Notes: generated by a model not told the origin, from the sequence alone. A DNA stretch of 64,000 nt from Pseudomonas sp. DNDY-54 (GCF_019880365.1 NZ_CP082271.1:1550001-1614000), one strand, 5' to 3'. Counted from the first letter of the stretch, positions 17,633 to 26,922 are shown. Made by a program: numbers and translations.

Positions 17633-18148
17633 ATGAAATACCAACGCGGTTTCACCATCGTCGAGCTAGTCATGTCCATCGTGATTATGGGCATTCTAAC
17701 CGCTGCGGTGGGACCGCGTTTTTTCGACAGAAAGGTTTACGACGAGCGCCTGTTCTTTGAAGAAACAATTGCGGCGGTGCGTTATGCGCAGAAGTTTGCA
17801 ATTGCCAGCGGGTGTGCCGTTCAAGTATCTCTCCATGACCGCGGTTATAACTTGATAAAAGAACGCAACTGCGACTCGCTAGCCGAGCCGCCTGATTTCT
17901 GCTCAGCCGATGAACCCCCTATTGTTTGCGAAATAAAGACATTAGCCGGGGATGTTTATGAAGGCATGAACATAAACGAAGTCAGCGTAGGGGAGCGTGG
18001 CTTCCCGCTTTATTTTGACTCTTTAGGCAGACCCAAACGGGCAGCTGATTTGCAATGTGATCAGGTGGCTGGATCAATTCCTGCCGGTTGCGCCACCATC
18101 GGTGCGTTCATCTTTAGCGTGACCGCCGAAACCGGGCTGGTGCAATGA
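17633..18148 (+). CDS. mshC: MSHA minor prepilin MshC
   Basis: 171 residues. The leader MKYQRG is cleaved before FTIVELVMSIVIMGILTAAV, with Glu+5. A GspH-type globular domain follows, with several cysteines (CAVQV, NCDS, FCSAD, VCEI, LQCDQ, GCAT). The ATG at 17633 gives the correct six-residue leader. It overlaps mshD by four bases. It is probably part of the minor-pilin tip complex that starts assembly. Confidence 0.83.
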   Translation: MKYQRGFTIVELVMSIVIMGILTAAVGPRFFDRKVYDERLFFEETIAAVRYAQKFAIASGCAVQVSLHDRGYNLIKERNCDSLAEPPDFCSADEPPIVCEIKTLAGDVYEGMNINEVSVGERGFPLYFDSLGRPKRAADLQCDQVAGSIPAGCATIGAFIFSVTAETGLVQ

Positions 18149-18642
18149 AGCATCAGCGCGGCGTAACGCTTATCGAGCTGGTGATCAGCATAGTGATCAT
18201 CGGCATCGCCGCGGCGGCACTTTACTCAGCAATGGCCTCAATCGTCGGCCGCTCTGCCGATCCAATGTTGCGCCAACAGAGCCTGACGATTGCCGAAGGT
18301 TATCTGGAGGAAATCCTGATTCAGCCTTATCTAGATCCAGGCACGTTCAGCATTGGCAGTTGCGAGAAAACGGCCGGTTTGCCCCGGGCACGGTTCGATG
18401 ACGTCTGTGACTACGCGGAATTGGAGGATATAGGCGTTCGCGATGCGGTGGGAAATCTCATCACAGGGTTGGCTGGGTACAAAGTGCGCGTCGCGGTTGC
18501 CAGCTTGGCCTCGTGGAATGGAGTGCCGGCTCGGCGTATCGAGGTGACTGTCACAGACCCGTCCGGGCATGACTTGCGCCTGTCGGGCTTCAGGACCTGC
18601 TACGGTGAAACGGACAATGACGGGACGGACCGATGCCCATGA
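18145..18642 (+). CDS. mshD: MSHA minor prepilin MshD
   Basis: 165 residues. The leader MKHQRG is cleaved before VTLIELVISIVIIGIAAAAL (Val+1, Glu+5), a GspI/PilV-type minor pilin. Cysteines lie at about residues 70, 89 and 154. It overlaps mshC and mshO by a few bases, so the minor pilins are translationally coupled. Confidence 0.83.
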   Translation: MKHQRGVTLIELVISIVIIGIAAAALYSAMASIVGRSADPMLRQQSLTIAEGYLEEILIQPYLDPGTFSIGSCEKTAGLPRARFDDVCDYAELEDIGVRDAVGNLITGLAGYKVRVAVASLASWNGVPARRIEVTVTDPSGHDLRLSGFRTCYGETDNDGTDRCP

Positions 18643-19505
18643 GATCGGTGCGTGGTTTTACCTTGGTGGAGTTGGTCATGGTGATCGCGCTGTCCGGCAT
18701 TGTGCTGGTGATGATCACTACGGTGCTCCAACGCCCGCTTGAGTCGTTCTTTGCCCAGAGTCGTCGCAGCGAACTGGTTGAGCAGGCAGCTGTCGCGCTG
18801 AACCGGATGGCGAGAGACATCCGCTTGGCGGTGCCAAATTCGGTTCGTCAGTCTGATGCGCACACGCTGGAAACGCTGAATATTCTACAAGCGGGTCGCT
18901 ATGTCTCGAATCGGACCGGTGGCGGGGGCCTGCGTTTTTCCACCGAGCCCTCTGGTTGCGAAACGACTAATGGGCGTTGCGACGGCTTTCAGGTGCTCGA
19001 TTCGGATTTACAGGTCGAGGGTGCGCGCTGGCTCGTCGTCAATAATATCGGCGCGGTGAGCGGTCATGCTCCCACACCTGGGGGCAACGTCTGGGCATAT
19101 GCCAATCCGGGCGTAATCACCCCAACTGATACGACCTTCAGTGCCACGAGCTCTGACAATGAAACCCATATTTCCCTGAGTTTACCCGGTGGCGACTTCA
19201 CCTTTGCCTATGCGTCGCCACAGCGACGCTTCTACCTGGCCGATCAGGTTGTCGGCTATCGCTGCACTCCCGCCAGCGAAGGCGGGCAGTTGCTGCGCTA
19301 TACGACAAAAACACTCTCGGCATCCGTGCCTAGCGTCGCCCCGGTAGGTTCTGTTCCGGTCGCTTCCCATGTAACCGCCTGCAGCTTTGCCTACCAGCCG
19401 GGTAATCCGCAACGTCCGGGGCTGGTTACGTTGAGCTTGACGCTGGCCCGAGACGGCGAATCCATCACCCTTCAGCAACAGGTGCAAGTCGACAATGCGC
19501 CATGA
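18633..19505 (+). CDS. mshO: MSHA minor prepilin MshO (GspJ/PilW-like)
   Basis: 290 residues. The leader MPMRSVRG is cleaved before FTLVELVMVIALSGIVLVMI, with Glu+5. It is larger than the other minor pilins, as GspJ/PilW types are. A second ATG at 18639, overlapping the mshD stop, would give a six-residue leader and is equally possible. The gene overlaps mshP by 11 bases. Confidence 0.83.
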   Translation: MPMRSVRGFTLVELVMVIALSGIVLVMITTVLQRPLESFFAQSRRSELVEQAAVALNRMARDIRLAVPNSVRQSDAHTLETLNILQAGRYVSNRTGGGGLRFSTEPSGCETTNGRCDGFQVLDSDLQVEGARWLVVNNIGAVSGHAPTPGGNVWAYANPGVITPTDTTFSATSSDNETHISLSLPGGDFTFAYASPQRRFYLADQVVGYRCTPASEGGQLLRYTTKTLSASVPSVAPVGSVPVASHVTACSFAYQPGNPQRPGLVTLSLTLARDGESITLQQQVQVDNAP

Positions 19506-19902
19506 AAAAGGCTTTTCGCTGATCGCCGCTATGTTCGTGATGATCGTCGTCGCGCTGGCGGTCGTTGCCATGGCACGGCTTTCGGTCAGCACCAGCGGAA
19601 CGCTGAGCCTGGCTATCCAGCAAGCCCGTGCCTACCAGGCGGCTCGGGCCGGACTTGAATGGGGCATTCGCAAGGCTGTGAAGGACGGGGTCTGTCAGGG
19701 TAGCGCTAGTCTCGTACTTGAGGGCGTGCTTTCAGAGTTTACTGGCGTCGTGGTGTCTTGTCGGCCGGTGATGTATCCGGCACGCGAGAACGGCAATGAC
19801 TTGCATGTATACACCATCAACTCCGTTGCACAGAACGCGGGTTCGCCTTCTATGCGGCCAGATTATTCGTTTCGAAAGTTGGAGGCGAAGGTTGAGCGTT
19901 AG
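19495..19902 (+). CDS. mshP: MSHA minor pilin-like protein MshP (PilX-like)
   Basis: 135 residues. The leader MRHEKG is cleaved before FSLIAAMFVMIVVALAVVAM. The residue at +5 is Ala, not Glu. Loss of Glu+5 is known in GspK/PilX-type subunits that sit at the pilus tip, so a tip role is inferred. The end of the gene overlaps the mshQ start by 11 bases. Confidence 0.8.
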   Translation: MRHEKGFSLIAAMFVMIVVALAVVAMARLSVSTSGTLSLAIQQARAYQAARAGLEWGIRKAVKDGVCQGSASLVLEGVLSEFTGVVVSCRPVMYPARENGNDLHVYTINSVAQNAGSPSMRPDYSFRKLEAKVER

Positions 19903-22900
19903 CGTTAGGCATATTAATCATGTTGCTTTGACACGTTACTGGGTTTTGGCTCTCGCTTTGCTATTGCCTGGTTGGGCGCACGCAGCGAGCTATATGTTTT
20001 ATTGGGACGGATTTCTGATCTTCGGGGAATACACGACTAACACGCCCTGCACCCGAAACGGCTCAAACATCGATTGGACGTATAACTCTGGCACGTTTCG
20101 GTGTGCTGGGGCTGTAGTTCTAAAGGCTGGAGATACGCTGCAAGTTAATGCGCGCTATCTCAACAATATCACCGTTATCGCGGATGAAGGCTTCGTGCTG
20201 TCAGGCAATACTATCGGCACTAGCGGTAAGAATATTACGCTGAACAGCGGATATAGCCCGTTGACCGCGACCGGCACCAACGTCATTAACGGCTCTGTTA
20301 TCGCCACCAGCGGTTCGATCTCGCTCACGGATGCCACCGTCAACGGTTCGGTCGAATCGCAAAGCGGTGCGATTACCCTGATCAACAGCTCGATCAGAGG
20401 TACGCTGACCAGTAGCGGCAACACCGAGCTCACCAACAGTTCCGTCGCGGGCGCGACACGGATCACTAACGACCTTACCGCTACCAGCGGCAGCTTTACC
20501 GGTAATGTGACTGTGAGCGGGGCATCCAGTTTTACCGGTGGTAACCTCGCGGCCAGCCTGATCGGCGGCGGCAGCGTAACGACAGCCAACGGCACGACGA
20601 TCAACGGAAACCTGAGCAACAATTATGGTGCGGTCAGCCTCGACGGCGGGCGCGTCGGTGGCAGTGTCGATGCTGCGGCAGGAGTCGTGACCGGAGCCGG
20701 AACAGTTATCGCCGGTGCTCTGAGTGCCGGCGGTTCGGTTTCTTTGGATGCCGGCACTGTGGGCACTATTAATGCCGCGCAGGACGTCTCTACTAGCAAT
20801 GGAACCGCTGTCACTGGCGCACTGACTGCCAGTGGAGATGTAACGCTAGGCTCGCGTAGTAGCATAGGCGGCAAGGTGAGTGCTCGGAAGGTGATCGCCA
20901 ACGAAACAACCTTTAGCGGCGATATCACTGTGACTGCGGGCCTCGTTAAGCTAACCGGTGGTTCTGTCACGGGGAACATCGGCAGCAATTGCTGCACCAT
21001 CACTTTGAATCAAGTGCAGGTCACCGGGAACGTAACTACCAGCCAGAACAATGTCGTGCTCGATGGCAGCACCGTTACAGGTAACTTGGTTACTACTCAC
21101 AGAGTACAGTTGCTCAACGATTCCTTCGTCTATGGCGACGTTACCGCTGCCACTTGGGACAATTCCACCATCTATGGAACGGGGAGCAGCCACGTCTATG
21201 GCGTTTGCACCCCTTCAGCGACTAACCCCGACGATCTATGCGATGGTGTGATCGCGCCAACCTGCCTGATAAAGGATAAGCCCGATAATTTCGATCGCAG
21301 CGTGCTCGGCAGCGATTGGGCCGTCACCTCCCGCAATGGCGACTTTGGAGAGCCCCGCATCGTTGAGGGCCGGTTGCGCTTAACCGATGACAGTCCAGAG
21401 GTGTCCACCGGAGCAACCATTCAGCGCACCTTCCCGGCAGCGAATAACCTGATCACCGTTACGTTCAAATATTATGGCTACTCCAGCAAGGGTACACGGG
21501 GTGCTGATGGCATAGCGCTGATTCTATCCGACGCCCGCGTCACGCCACAGCCTGGGGCGTTTGGAGGCTCCCTCGGCTATGCGCAGAAGACTGGAATCTC
21601 CGGCTTTGCCGGCGGCTGGCTGGGCATCGGGTTTGACGAGTTCGGGAACTATTCCAACGAATCCGAGGGGCGCATTGGTGGAGTTGGCTCGCGTAGCGAC
21701 ACGATTGCCATTCGAGGTTCAGAGAACAGCAGCTTCCCATATCGCTACCTGACAGGGGTCGGCGCGGGTGAGATTGACAACGGCAGCTCGACCACCAGAG
21801 CGAGTCCTGGACACCTGTATCGGGTCACTATCGATTCGCGTGAGAGAGGCAAGACGCTTGTTACCGTCGAGCGCGACACTCGAGGTGACGGGAGAAACTA
21901 CAGAACGCTCATCTCAGCGTATGACGTCCAGGCACATAGTTCGCAGGCCTCGGTGCCGGAAAATTTCTGGCTCAGCTTTACCGGTTCGACAGGAAGTTAT
22001 GTCAACAACCACGAACTGGATGAACTTCAGGTGTGTGCCAACCGGATGGATCCGGTTGGCACACAAATAGACCATTTCGAGATCATTGCGCCTTCATCGG
22101 GGCTGACCTGCTCGCCTGTCCCGGTGTCCGTAAAGGCATGCCTGGATTCGGCCTGTACCTTGTATACCGAGGCGGTTACTGCTAAAGCGGTATTGTCGTC
22201 GGGCGGCGCAATAAGCAGTAGCGATACGCAAACCTTTTCTGGTGGCACAGGTAGCTTTTCACTCCACAGGACGACCAAGGGGAGCGGCACACTAGGTATC
22301 GCAAGCTCCAATCCATCGACCAAGCCGCTTAGCGAAACGCTCTGTAAGATTGGAACGGCGCCATTCAGCACCAGCTGTTCGCTCCAGTTCGTAGACTCGG
22401 GCTTCGTCTTCGATGTGCCGACCCAACTGTCGAACAAGCCTTCAACTGATGTCTTGGTTAGTGCGGTGCGTAAGGACGATATTACGCAGCAGTGCGTACC
22501 GGCGTTTCAGAACGTTGAGCGCGACGTGAAGCTCTGGACTGGCTATGTTACGCCCTCCACAAACGCTGGCCGATCGCTCGAAGTCAACGAGAGCGTGATC
22601 TCATCCGCGGAGTCTGCGCCGACGGCATTGAAGCTGACATTTGATAGCAATGCACAGGCGCCAATTTCGGTCCGCTATAACGACGCCGGCAAACTAGAGC
22701 TCAATATCCAATACAGCGGAAGCTCTGCCACTGGCGACAGCGGGTTGGATATGCGGGGCTCGGATCAGTTCGTGGTGAAACCGGTCGGCTTTTGCGTTGA
22801 GCCGACTGCCTGGGAGTCATCGCTAAACCAACGCTGTGACTTGGGTGACGCCAACTGTGATGTTTTTGTCGCGGCTGGCGATGGCTTTCCCGTTCGCTTC

Positions 22901-24229
22901 CGGCCGGTGGGTTGGGAGAGTGATGACGACCCCGACCTATGCCGTGGTAATGACACCACGCCTAACTTTCGTCATGGCAACATCGGCTTGGCTGCGGTAC
23001 TGGTGGCGCCTGCTGATGGGGTCGAAGGCACGGTTGCTCTAGCAAAAAGCGGTGCCAGAACCTATGACCATCAGACGGAAACAGAAGGGTACAGAAGCTC
23101 AGAGGCAGAAGTAGTGCAGGAGGTGAAGCTTTCCGAGGTGGGCGTTTTTCGTATAAGTGCGACGCCCCAGAAGGCTGGGTATCTGGACGCAGAAACAGTG
23201 ACGGGTGGAACGTCGGCAAATATAGGCCGAGTTACACCCGCCTATCTGGAGGCGAAGGGAACCGGCGAGCTCCAGCCTAGTTGCAGCCCGGGTTATACCT
23301 TTCAGGAACAGCCAATGAGGTTTTCCGAGCTTCCGAGCTTGACCATCACCGGTAAGAATCGCGACGGGATAACGACCAGCAACTACGATCGAGGTGCCTT
23401 CTGGAAATTCCCCAAAACCTGGTCCCCAGTCTTCTTTTCCACAACCGGGTTCGACTCGCTCGACCGGCGCATTCCCGCCAACGACTCGCCTGCAGAACTT
23501 GACTGCAGTCTGGAAAGCAGCAAGGCCGGCTGCGTTGCAGTCAGGCTGAAGGTTACCGGGGCAGAGGGGGGCAGCGAGACTGATACGACCGAAGGTGATG
23601 GTGCCAAGGCCTTGAAAATGCCTGTTTCATTGTTGCTTCAGTATCTGCGCGGTGCAACGCCAGACGGCAATGACAAGCTCTTCGATGCTCAAATCGAGGT
23701 TTTTACTGAGAAAGCGCAGCTTATGGATAGCGACCGCGTGTTCGTCGCCGATGCCGCTACGAGCTACCTGGCAAAGGATCATATGTTCATCATGGACGGA
23801 ACGCAGATTCTCTTGGGTCGCTACAGGCTGGAGGGAGCAATGGGTTCGGAGCTCAGTCCCTTGCGCCTTCGTCTGGCGCTGGAGAGGTGGAGCGGCAGCG
23901 GATTCGTGACGAACACAGATCCCGTGGATGATCTCTGTGCTGCCGTTGACGATAACATCACGCTCGACAGCCCGAGCGGTAAGCTGACCGAAAGCGACCT
24001 TGCTGACATGACCGCGACACTGAGTGATGCGCTACAAGGGATGCGTCAGATCATTCTGAGTGAGCCTGGCGCCATGAAGGCTGGTAGCGTCCGGGTCGAG
24101 CCCCAGGTGCCCAATTGGTTGTATTTTGATTGGCTTGGCACAGGCCCGAGCAACCCAAGCGCTATAGCTACGTTCGGCGGCTATTCCGGTTCTCGGCCGC
24201 TAATCTTCCGCCGCGAAGTCTATCGTTGA
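19892..24229 (+). CDS. mshQ: Giant MSHA-associated protein MshQ with beta-solenoid and lectin-like regions
   Basis: 1445 residues from a TTG start at 19892, chosen because GGAGG (19881-19885) is six bases upstream and the start yields a signal peptide (hydrophobic 17-27, cleavage near AHA-A). About 133-436 is a Gly/Ser/Thr/Asn-rich region of short repeats (NGSV, GALT, GNVT, GNLV) that looks like a parallel beta-solenoid. About 462-716 resembles a concanavalin/L-type lectin domain, with ADGIALILSD and LGIGFDEFGNYSN, the latter like a metal-binding loop. From about 726 to the end is the Cys-containing domain found in MshQ proteins. It is probably secreted or surface-exposed and adhesive. It is the last gene of the operon. 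Confidence 0.85.
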   Translation: MSVSVRHINHVALTRYWVLALALLLPGWAHAASYMFYWDGFLIFGEYTTNTPCTRNGSNIDWTYNSGTFRCAGAVVLKAGDTLQVNARYLNNITVIADEGFVLSGNTIGTSGKNITLNSGYSPLTATGTNVINGSVIATSGSISLTDATVNGSVESQSGAITLINSSIRGTLTSSGNTELTNSSVAGATRITNDLTATSGSFTGNVTVSGASSFTGGNLAASLIGGGSVTTANGTTINGNLSNNYGAVSLDGGRVGGSVDAAAGVVTGAGTVIAGALSAGGSVSLDAGTVGTINAAQDVSTSNGTAVTGALTASGDVTLGSRSSIGGKVSARKVIANETTFSGDITVTAGLVKLTGGSVTGNIGSNCCTITLNQVQVTGNVTTSQNNVVLDGSTVTGNLVTTHRVQLLNDSFVYGDVTAATWDNSTIYGTGSSHVYGVCTPSATNPDDLCDGVIAPTCLIKDKPDNFDRSVLGSDWAVTSRNGDFGEPRIVEGRLRLTDDSPEVSTGATIQRTFPAANNLITVTFKYYGYSSKGTRGADGIALILSDARVTPQPGAFGGSLGYAQKTGISGFAGGWLGIGFDEFGNYSNESEGRIGGVGSRSDTIAIRGSENSSFPYRYLTGVGAGEIDNGSSTTRASPGHLYRVTIDSRERGKTLVTVERDTRGDGRNYRTLISAYDVQAHSSQASVPENFWLSFTGSTGSYVNNHELDELQVCANRMDPVGTQIDHFEIIAPSSGLTCSPVPVSVKACLDSACTLYTEAVTAKAVLSSGGAISSSDTQTFSGGTGSFSLHRTTKGSGTLGIASSNPSTKPLSETLCKIGTAPFSTSCSLQFVDSGFVFDVPTQLSNKPSTDVLVSAVRKDDITQQCVPAFQNVERDVKLWTGYVTPSTNAGRSLEVNESVISSAESAPTALKLTFDSNAQAPISVRYNDAGKLELNIQYSGSSATGDSGLDMRGSDQFVVKPVGFCVEPTAWESSLNQRCDLGDANCDVFVAAGDGFPVRFRPVGWESDDDPDLCRGNDTTPNFRHGNIGLAAVLVAPADGVEGTVALAKSGARTYDHQTETEGYRSSEAEVVQEVKLSEVGVFRISATPQKAGYLDAETVTGGTSANIGRVTPAYLEAKGTGELQPSCSPGYTFQEQPMRFSELPSLTITGKNRDGITTSNYDRGAFWKFPKTWSPVFFSTTGFDSLDRRIPANDSPAELDCSLESSKAGCVAVRLKVTGAEGGSETDTTEGDGAKALKMPVSLLLQYLRGATPDGNDKLFDAQIEVFTEKAQLMDSDRVFVADAATSYLAKDHMFIMDGTQILLGRYRLEGAMGSELSPLRLRLALERWSGSGFVTNTDPVDDLCAAVDDNITLDSPSGKLTESDLADMTATLSDALQGMRQIILSEPGAMKAGSVRVEPQVPNWLYFDWLGTGPSNPSAIATFGGYSGSRPLIFRREVYR

Positions 24230-24262
24230 GCCGACCAGGCTTCTCGTCGCATCATGCAAAAG

Positions 24263-24292
24263 AAAGGGCCGCTCATCGAGCGGCCCTTTGTC
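24263..24292 (+). terminator. Intrinsic terminator of the msh operon
   Basis: A perfect 12-bp stem AAAGGGCCGCTC (24263-24274) and GAGCGGCCCTTT (24278-24289) with a three-base loop lies 34 bases after the mshQ stop. The A and T ends make it usable in both directions. Confidence 0.85.
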
Positions 24293-24622
24293 TGGCTGTA
24301 AAAGAGGGAATCCCTGGCCTGCCTGTACCAGGGTCCCCAAAACTGGTTACCTGGGTTGTTGCAGAGGGCGTGCCAATACTGGCAACTATCGCTGCGGTTG
24401 CTGCAGAAGACTCCCAAGGTGCAGCGTAAAGGTTTCGCTGTACCCCCTGAGCTGCAGAGATTATGCGGGTTTCAGTGGGCTTATCTGTGGCTTGGTAAGG
24501 ATGCCTTAAGCGGTACGTCTGATTCCTGAGGCAAGTAGCGGGGATGATGTACTGGCTACGGCTCCGACTTTGCGCTTGCTCTAGAGGCACGCCCGAACCG
24601 GCGTGCACACCTATGGCGCAAT
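24293..24622. other. Non-coding stretch between mshQ and the META-domain gene
   Basis: About 330 bases between the msh terminator and the stop codon of the convergent gene. A small hairpin CCCTGG/CCAGGG (24312-24333) is present, but I see no gene, promoter or repeat family. Confidence 0.5.
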
Positions 24623-25024
24623 TCAGTTCTGTTCCGGCCAAACTCGCAGCGGCGCGCCTTCGGTGGGCCAGAAGCGCAGTTGATCGATCTTGGAGACGTC
24701 CCAACGTTCGATCTGTGAGAGAAGTTCGAGGAAATGCTGCTCCTGCTTCATGATGTGTTCAGCGCACATTTTGCGAGTGCTGCCGATCTCGCTGAAGCGC
24801 AGCGTCTGCCCATCGAGCTGGTAGCTGGCGAACCAGTGATTGCAACCGGCGTTGCCGTAAGCGCGGTCTTCGCTGAATGTCAGCGAGACCGGGTTGCGGC
24901 CCACTACAGGGTCATCGCCGATCCATTCGGCGATATAGGTGACGTCGTTCTGCAGCGTCAGTGGTTCCACCGAGCAACCCGCAACGGACAAAACAGCTAA
25001 ACCAGCCAGGACGAGGGTTCTCAT
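24623..25024 (-). CDS. META domain-containing lipoprotein (HslJ-like)
   Basis: 133 residues. The lipoprotein signal MRTLVLAGLAVLSVAGC puts the acylated Cys at 17. The rest is a META/HslJ-type domain with VSLTFSEDRAYGNAGCNHW, where the GNAGCN motif is characteristic, and a C-terminal LRFWP strand. HslJ is linked to heat shock and novobiocin resistance in E. coli; no function can be assigned here. It overlaps the upstream gene by four bases, so the two are an operon. Confidence 0.82.
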   Translation of the reverse strand: MRTLVLAGLAVLSVAGCSVEPLTLQNDVTYIAEWIGDDPVVGRNPVSLTFSEDRAYGNAGCNHWFASYQLDGQTLRFSEIGSTRKMCAEHIMKQEQHFLELLSQIERWDVSKIDQLRFWPTEGAPLRVWPEQN

Positions 25025-25458
25025 GGCTGTGCCCTCTGGCAGGCAGGGCAGAGGTGTCGGCCGGCGTCGTTCTTCCAGCCCAGTTCGGCGATCCGTGCTT
25101 CGGCCGCCGGGGCGCGGGCGGCTTCGCCCTTGGCGGCGTCTACCGCGAACTCGAAATCCAGTTGTTTTCCGCAGCCATCGCAATCGACTTGCCAATTGAT
25201 GATCGCCAGTTCTTTGAACACCGGTCCGTTTGCGACGGCCATCCACTGGCCTGGCGGGTTGATTAGGTGGCGAACCTTATCGACGGTCAGACGTTGGGAA
25301 AGCTCGCGGCTGCCTTTGAGCGTGACGATCAGCACATCGCCTGAGCGAACATTGCCGCCATTGCCAGTGACCTGATAGCGGCCCGGCGCTAGGGCACGGC
25401 ATTCGGTCAGGGTGTGTCCGGGATTGAGCAGGGTGTAACGGAAATCGTGTTCGGCCAT
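25021..25458 (-). CDS. Conserved protein of unknown function with CXXC pairs
   Basis: 145 residues, soluble, with no signal peptide. Two Cys pairs (CDGCG about 93-97 and LCPACQ near the C-terminus) suggest a zinc-ribbon or metal site split by a helical Ala/Glu-rich segment. The N-terminal half is beta-rich (YQVTGNGGNVRSGDVLIVTL). I do not recognise the family. It is co-transcribed with the META-domain lipoprotein through a four-base overlap. Confidence 0.72.
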   Translation of the reverse strand: MAEHDFRYTLLNPGHTLTECRALAPGRYQVTGNGGNVRSGDVLIVTLKGSRELSQRLTVDKVRHLINPPGQWMAVANGPVFKELAIINWQVDCDGCGKQLDFEFAVDAAKGEAARAPAAEARIAELGWKNDAGRHLCPACQRAQP

Positions 25459-25906
25459 GACTCGCGATCAATCGAAGTGAGGGGGAGGTGCGGTGGGCCG
25501 TAATGCTAGCACGGCAGCGGGCAAAGGCTGCGTGGGGAGCAAGGCAAAGCGTTTAAGCAATCGAGCATCTCGATGCATCACCGACCAATCGGGTTTATGA
25601 CGGTAGCGCTTTTTCAATCCCAGGCAGAAAAGCTAGTGGTAGGCCCCGGGGGTAACCTTATGGTGTCCGCCAGCACCTTGTTCTGGTAGGAGAGGGCGGG
25701 CCGAGTAGTGGAAAGGGTTGATGCCGGAATACAGCCCCAACCATAACGTCAGGTCTGAGATACCTGACGACTCACTAATACAGGGCCAATGTAGGAGCGG
25801 ACCGCGCCCGCGATTCGCGCGAATGGCGGGCTCCTACAGTGTCCTCTGTCCTTATCTGTACAGCATTGCCAACCCGGCACGGCCAAGCTTCTAACTCTTA
25901 GCCTGC
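25459..25906. other. Intergenic region with one REP element
   Basis: This 448-base stretch has no convincing gene. It holds a small hairpin GTCAGGT/ACCTGAC (25748-25768) and a REP-type palindrome (25791-25837). Nothing else is recognised. Confidence 0.6.
25791..25837. repeat. REP-type palindrome
   Basis: GTAGGAGCGGACCGCGCCCG at the left and GGCGGGCTCCTAC at the right form complementary ends around a CG-rich core. It has the same GTAGGAGC family ends as the elements at 14655 and 14857. Confidence 0.8.
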
Positions 25907-26701
25907 TTACGGGCGGGTATTCGCAAAGGTTTCGTCGAGAAAGACTTTCATATCATTCCAAGAGCGCTCATCGGCGGCTTTGTTGTAGGCCACGTCAACG
26001 CCTTTCGCCTGAAACGTGTCTGCGCCTGGGTTGGTAAAGCCGTGCTTGGCGCCGGGCAAGTTCACGAACTGATAGTCAGCGCCGGCTTTGACCATCTCTG
26101 CGCTCAGTGCAGCCACATCGTCTGCACTGACCATAGAGTCCGCACTGCCATGCTCGACCAGAACGCGTGCTTTGACGCTCCCTGGCGCCGCGCGCGTCTC
26201 CGTGGCAAGGGCACCGTGGAAGCTGACCACACCCTCTAGCGGTACGCCCTGGCGCGCCATGTCCAGCACAACCTTGCCGCCGAAGCAGTAGCCGACCGCT
26301 GCAAGTTTGGCGGTATCGGTCTGCTGTTGCTGCTTGAGCAGGTCGAGCCCGGCATTGAAGCGGGCCTTGGCGGCGTCGGCATCGGCCAGGGCGGCCTGCA
26401 TGAAACTCATGGCGTCCTTTGGATGCTCGGTGTTTTTCCCTTCGCCATACATATCGATGGCCAGCGCGCTGTAGCCAAGCTCCGCGAGGTCACGGGCGCG
26501 ACGTTTGGCGTAATCGTTGAGGCCCCACCATTCATGGACCACGACGACGCCTGGGCGCTTGCCTTCGACGGCATCATCGTAGGCGTAGTAGCCGACCATC
26601 TTGGTTCCGTCGGCCGCGGTGTAGGGGATTTCCTGAGTCTGAACTTCAGCTTGGGCGAGGGCACTGACGGTCATCAGTGCGCCGAGCAGGCGATAGCGCA
26701 T
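25907..26701 (-). CDS. Exported dienelactone hydrolase-family protein
   Basis: 264-residue alpha/beta hydrolase of the dienelactone hydrolase family. The catalytic triad is visible: Cys in GYCFGGKVVLD, Asp in HGSADSMVSADD, and His in KHGFTNPG. The N-terminus MRYRLLGALMTVSALAQA is a signal peptide, placing it in the periplasm. The ATG at 26701 is preceded by AAGGAGTC. The natural substrate is unknown; many members annotated this way are general esterases. Confidence 0.88.
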   Translation of the reverse strand: MRYRLLGALMTVSALAQAEVQTQEIPYTAADGTKMVGYYAYDDAVEGKRPGVVVVHEWWGLNDYAKRRARDLAELGYSALAIDMYGEGKNTEHPKDAMSFMQAALADADAAKARFNAGLDLLKQQQQTDTAKLAAVGYCFGGKVVLDMARQGVPLEGVVSFHGALATETRAAPGSVKARVLVEHGSADSMVSADDVAALSAEMVKAGADYQFVNLPGAKHGFTNPGADTFQAKGVDVAYNKAADERSWNDMKVFLDETFANTRP

Positions 26702-26883
26702 GGTGGACTCCTTGTTGTAATAGACGTCGAACTGATCCGATAGATAACCGGAGTTCGACTCACACGCAACAAGGTCGTTCAACGACGTGGGGGAGGGGGA
26801 GACGGCGTGACTGCTGGGGCGCATCGATTAGCTAGATGAAGGGCAAGGTCCTTGCCTGTCTTCGGACTCGGTCCGTCTAAGAA

Positions 26884-26911
26884 AAAACGCCGCCTATCCT
26901 GGCGGCGTTTT
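26884..26911 (-). terminator. Intrinsic terminator of the nap operon
   Basis: A perfect 11-bp stem AAAACGCCGCC/GGCGGCGTTTT with a six-base loop lies 12 bases beyond the napC stop on the minus strand. It ends in a T run in that direction. Confidence 0.85.
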
Positions 26912-26922
26912 GCTTGCATTGC

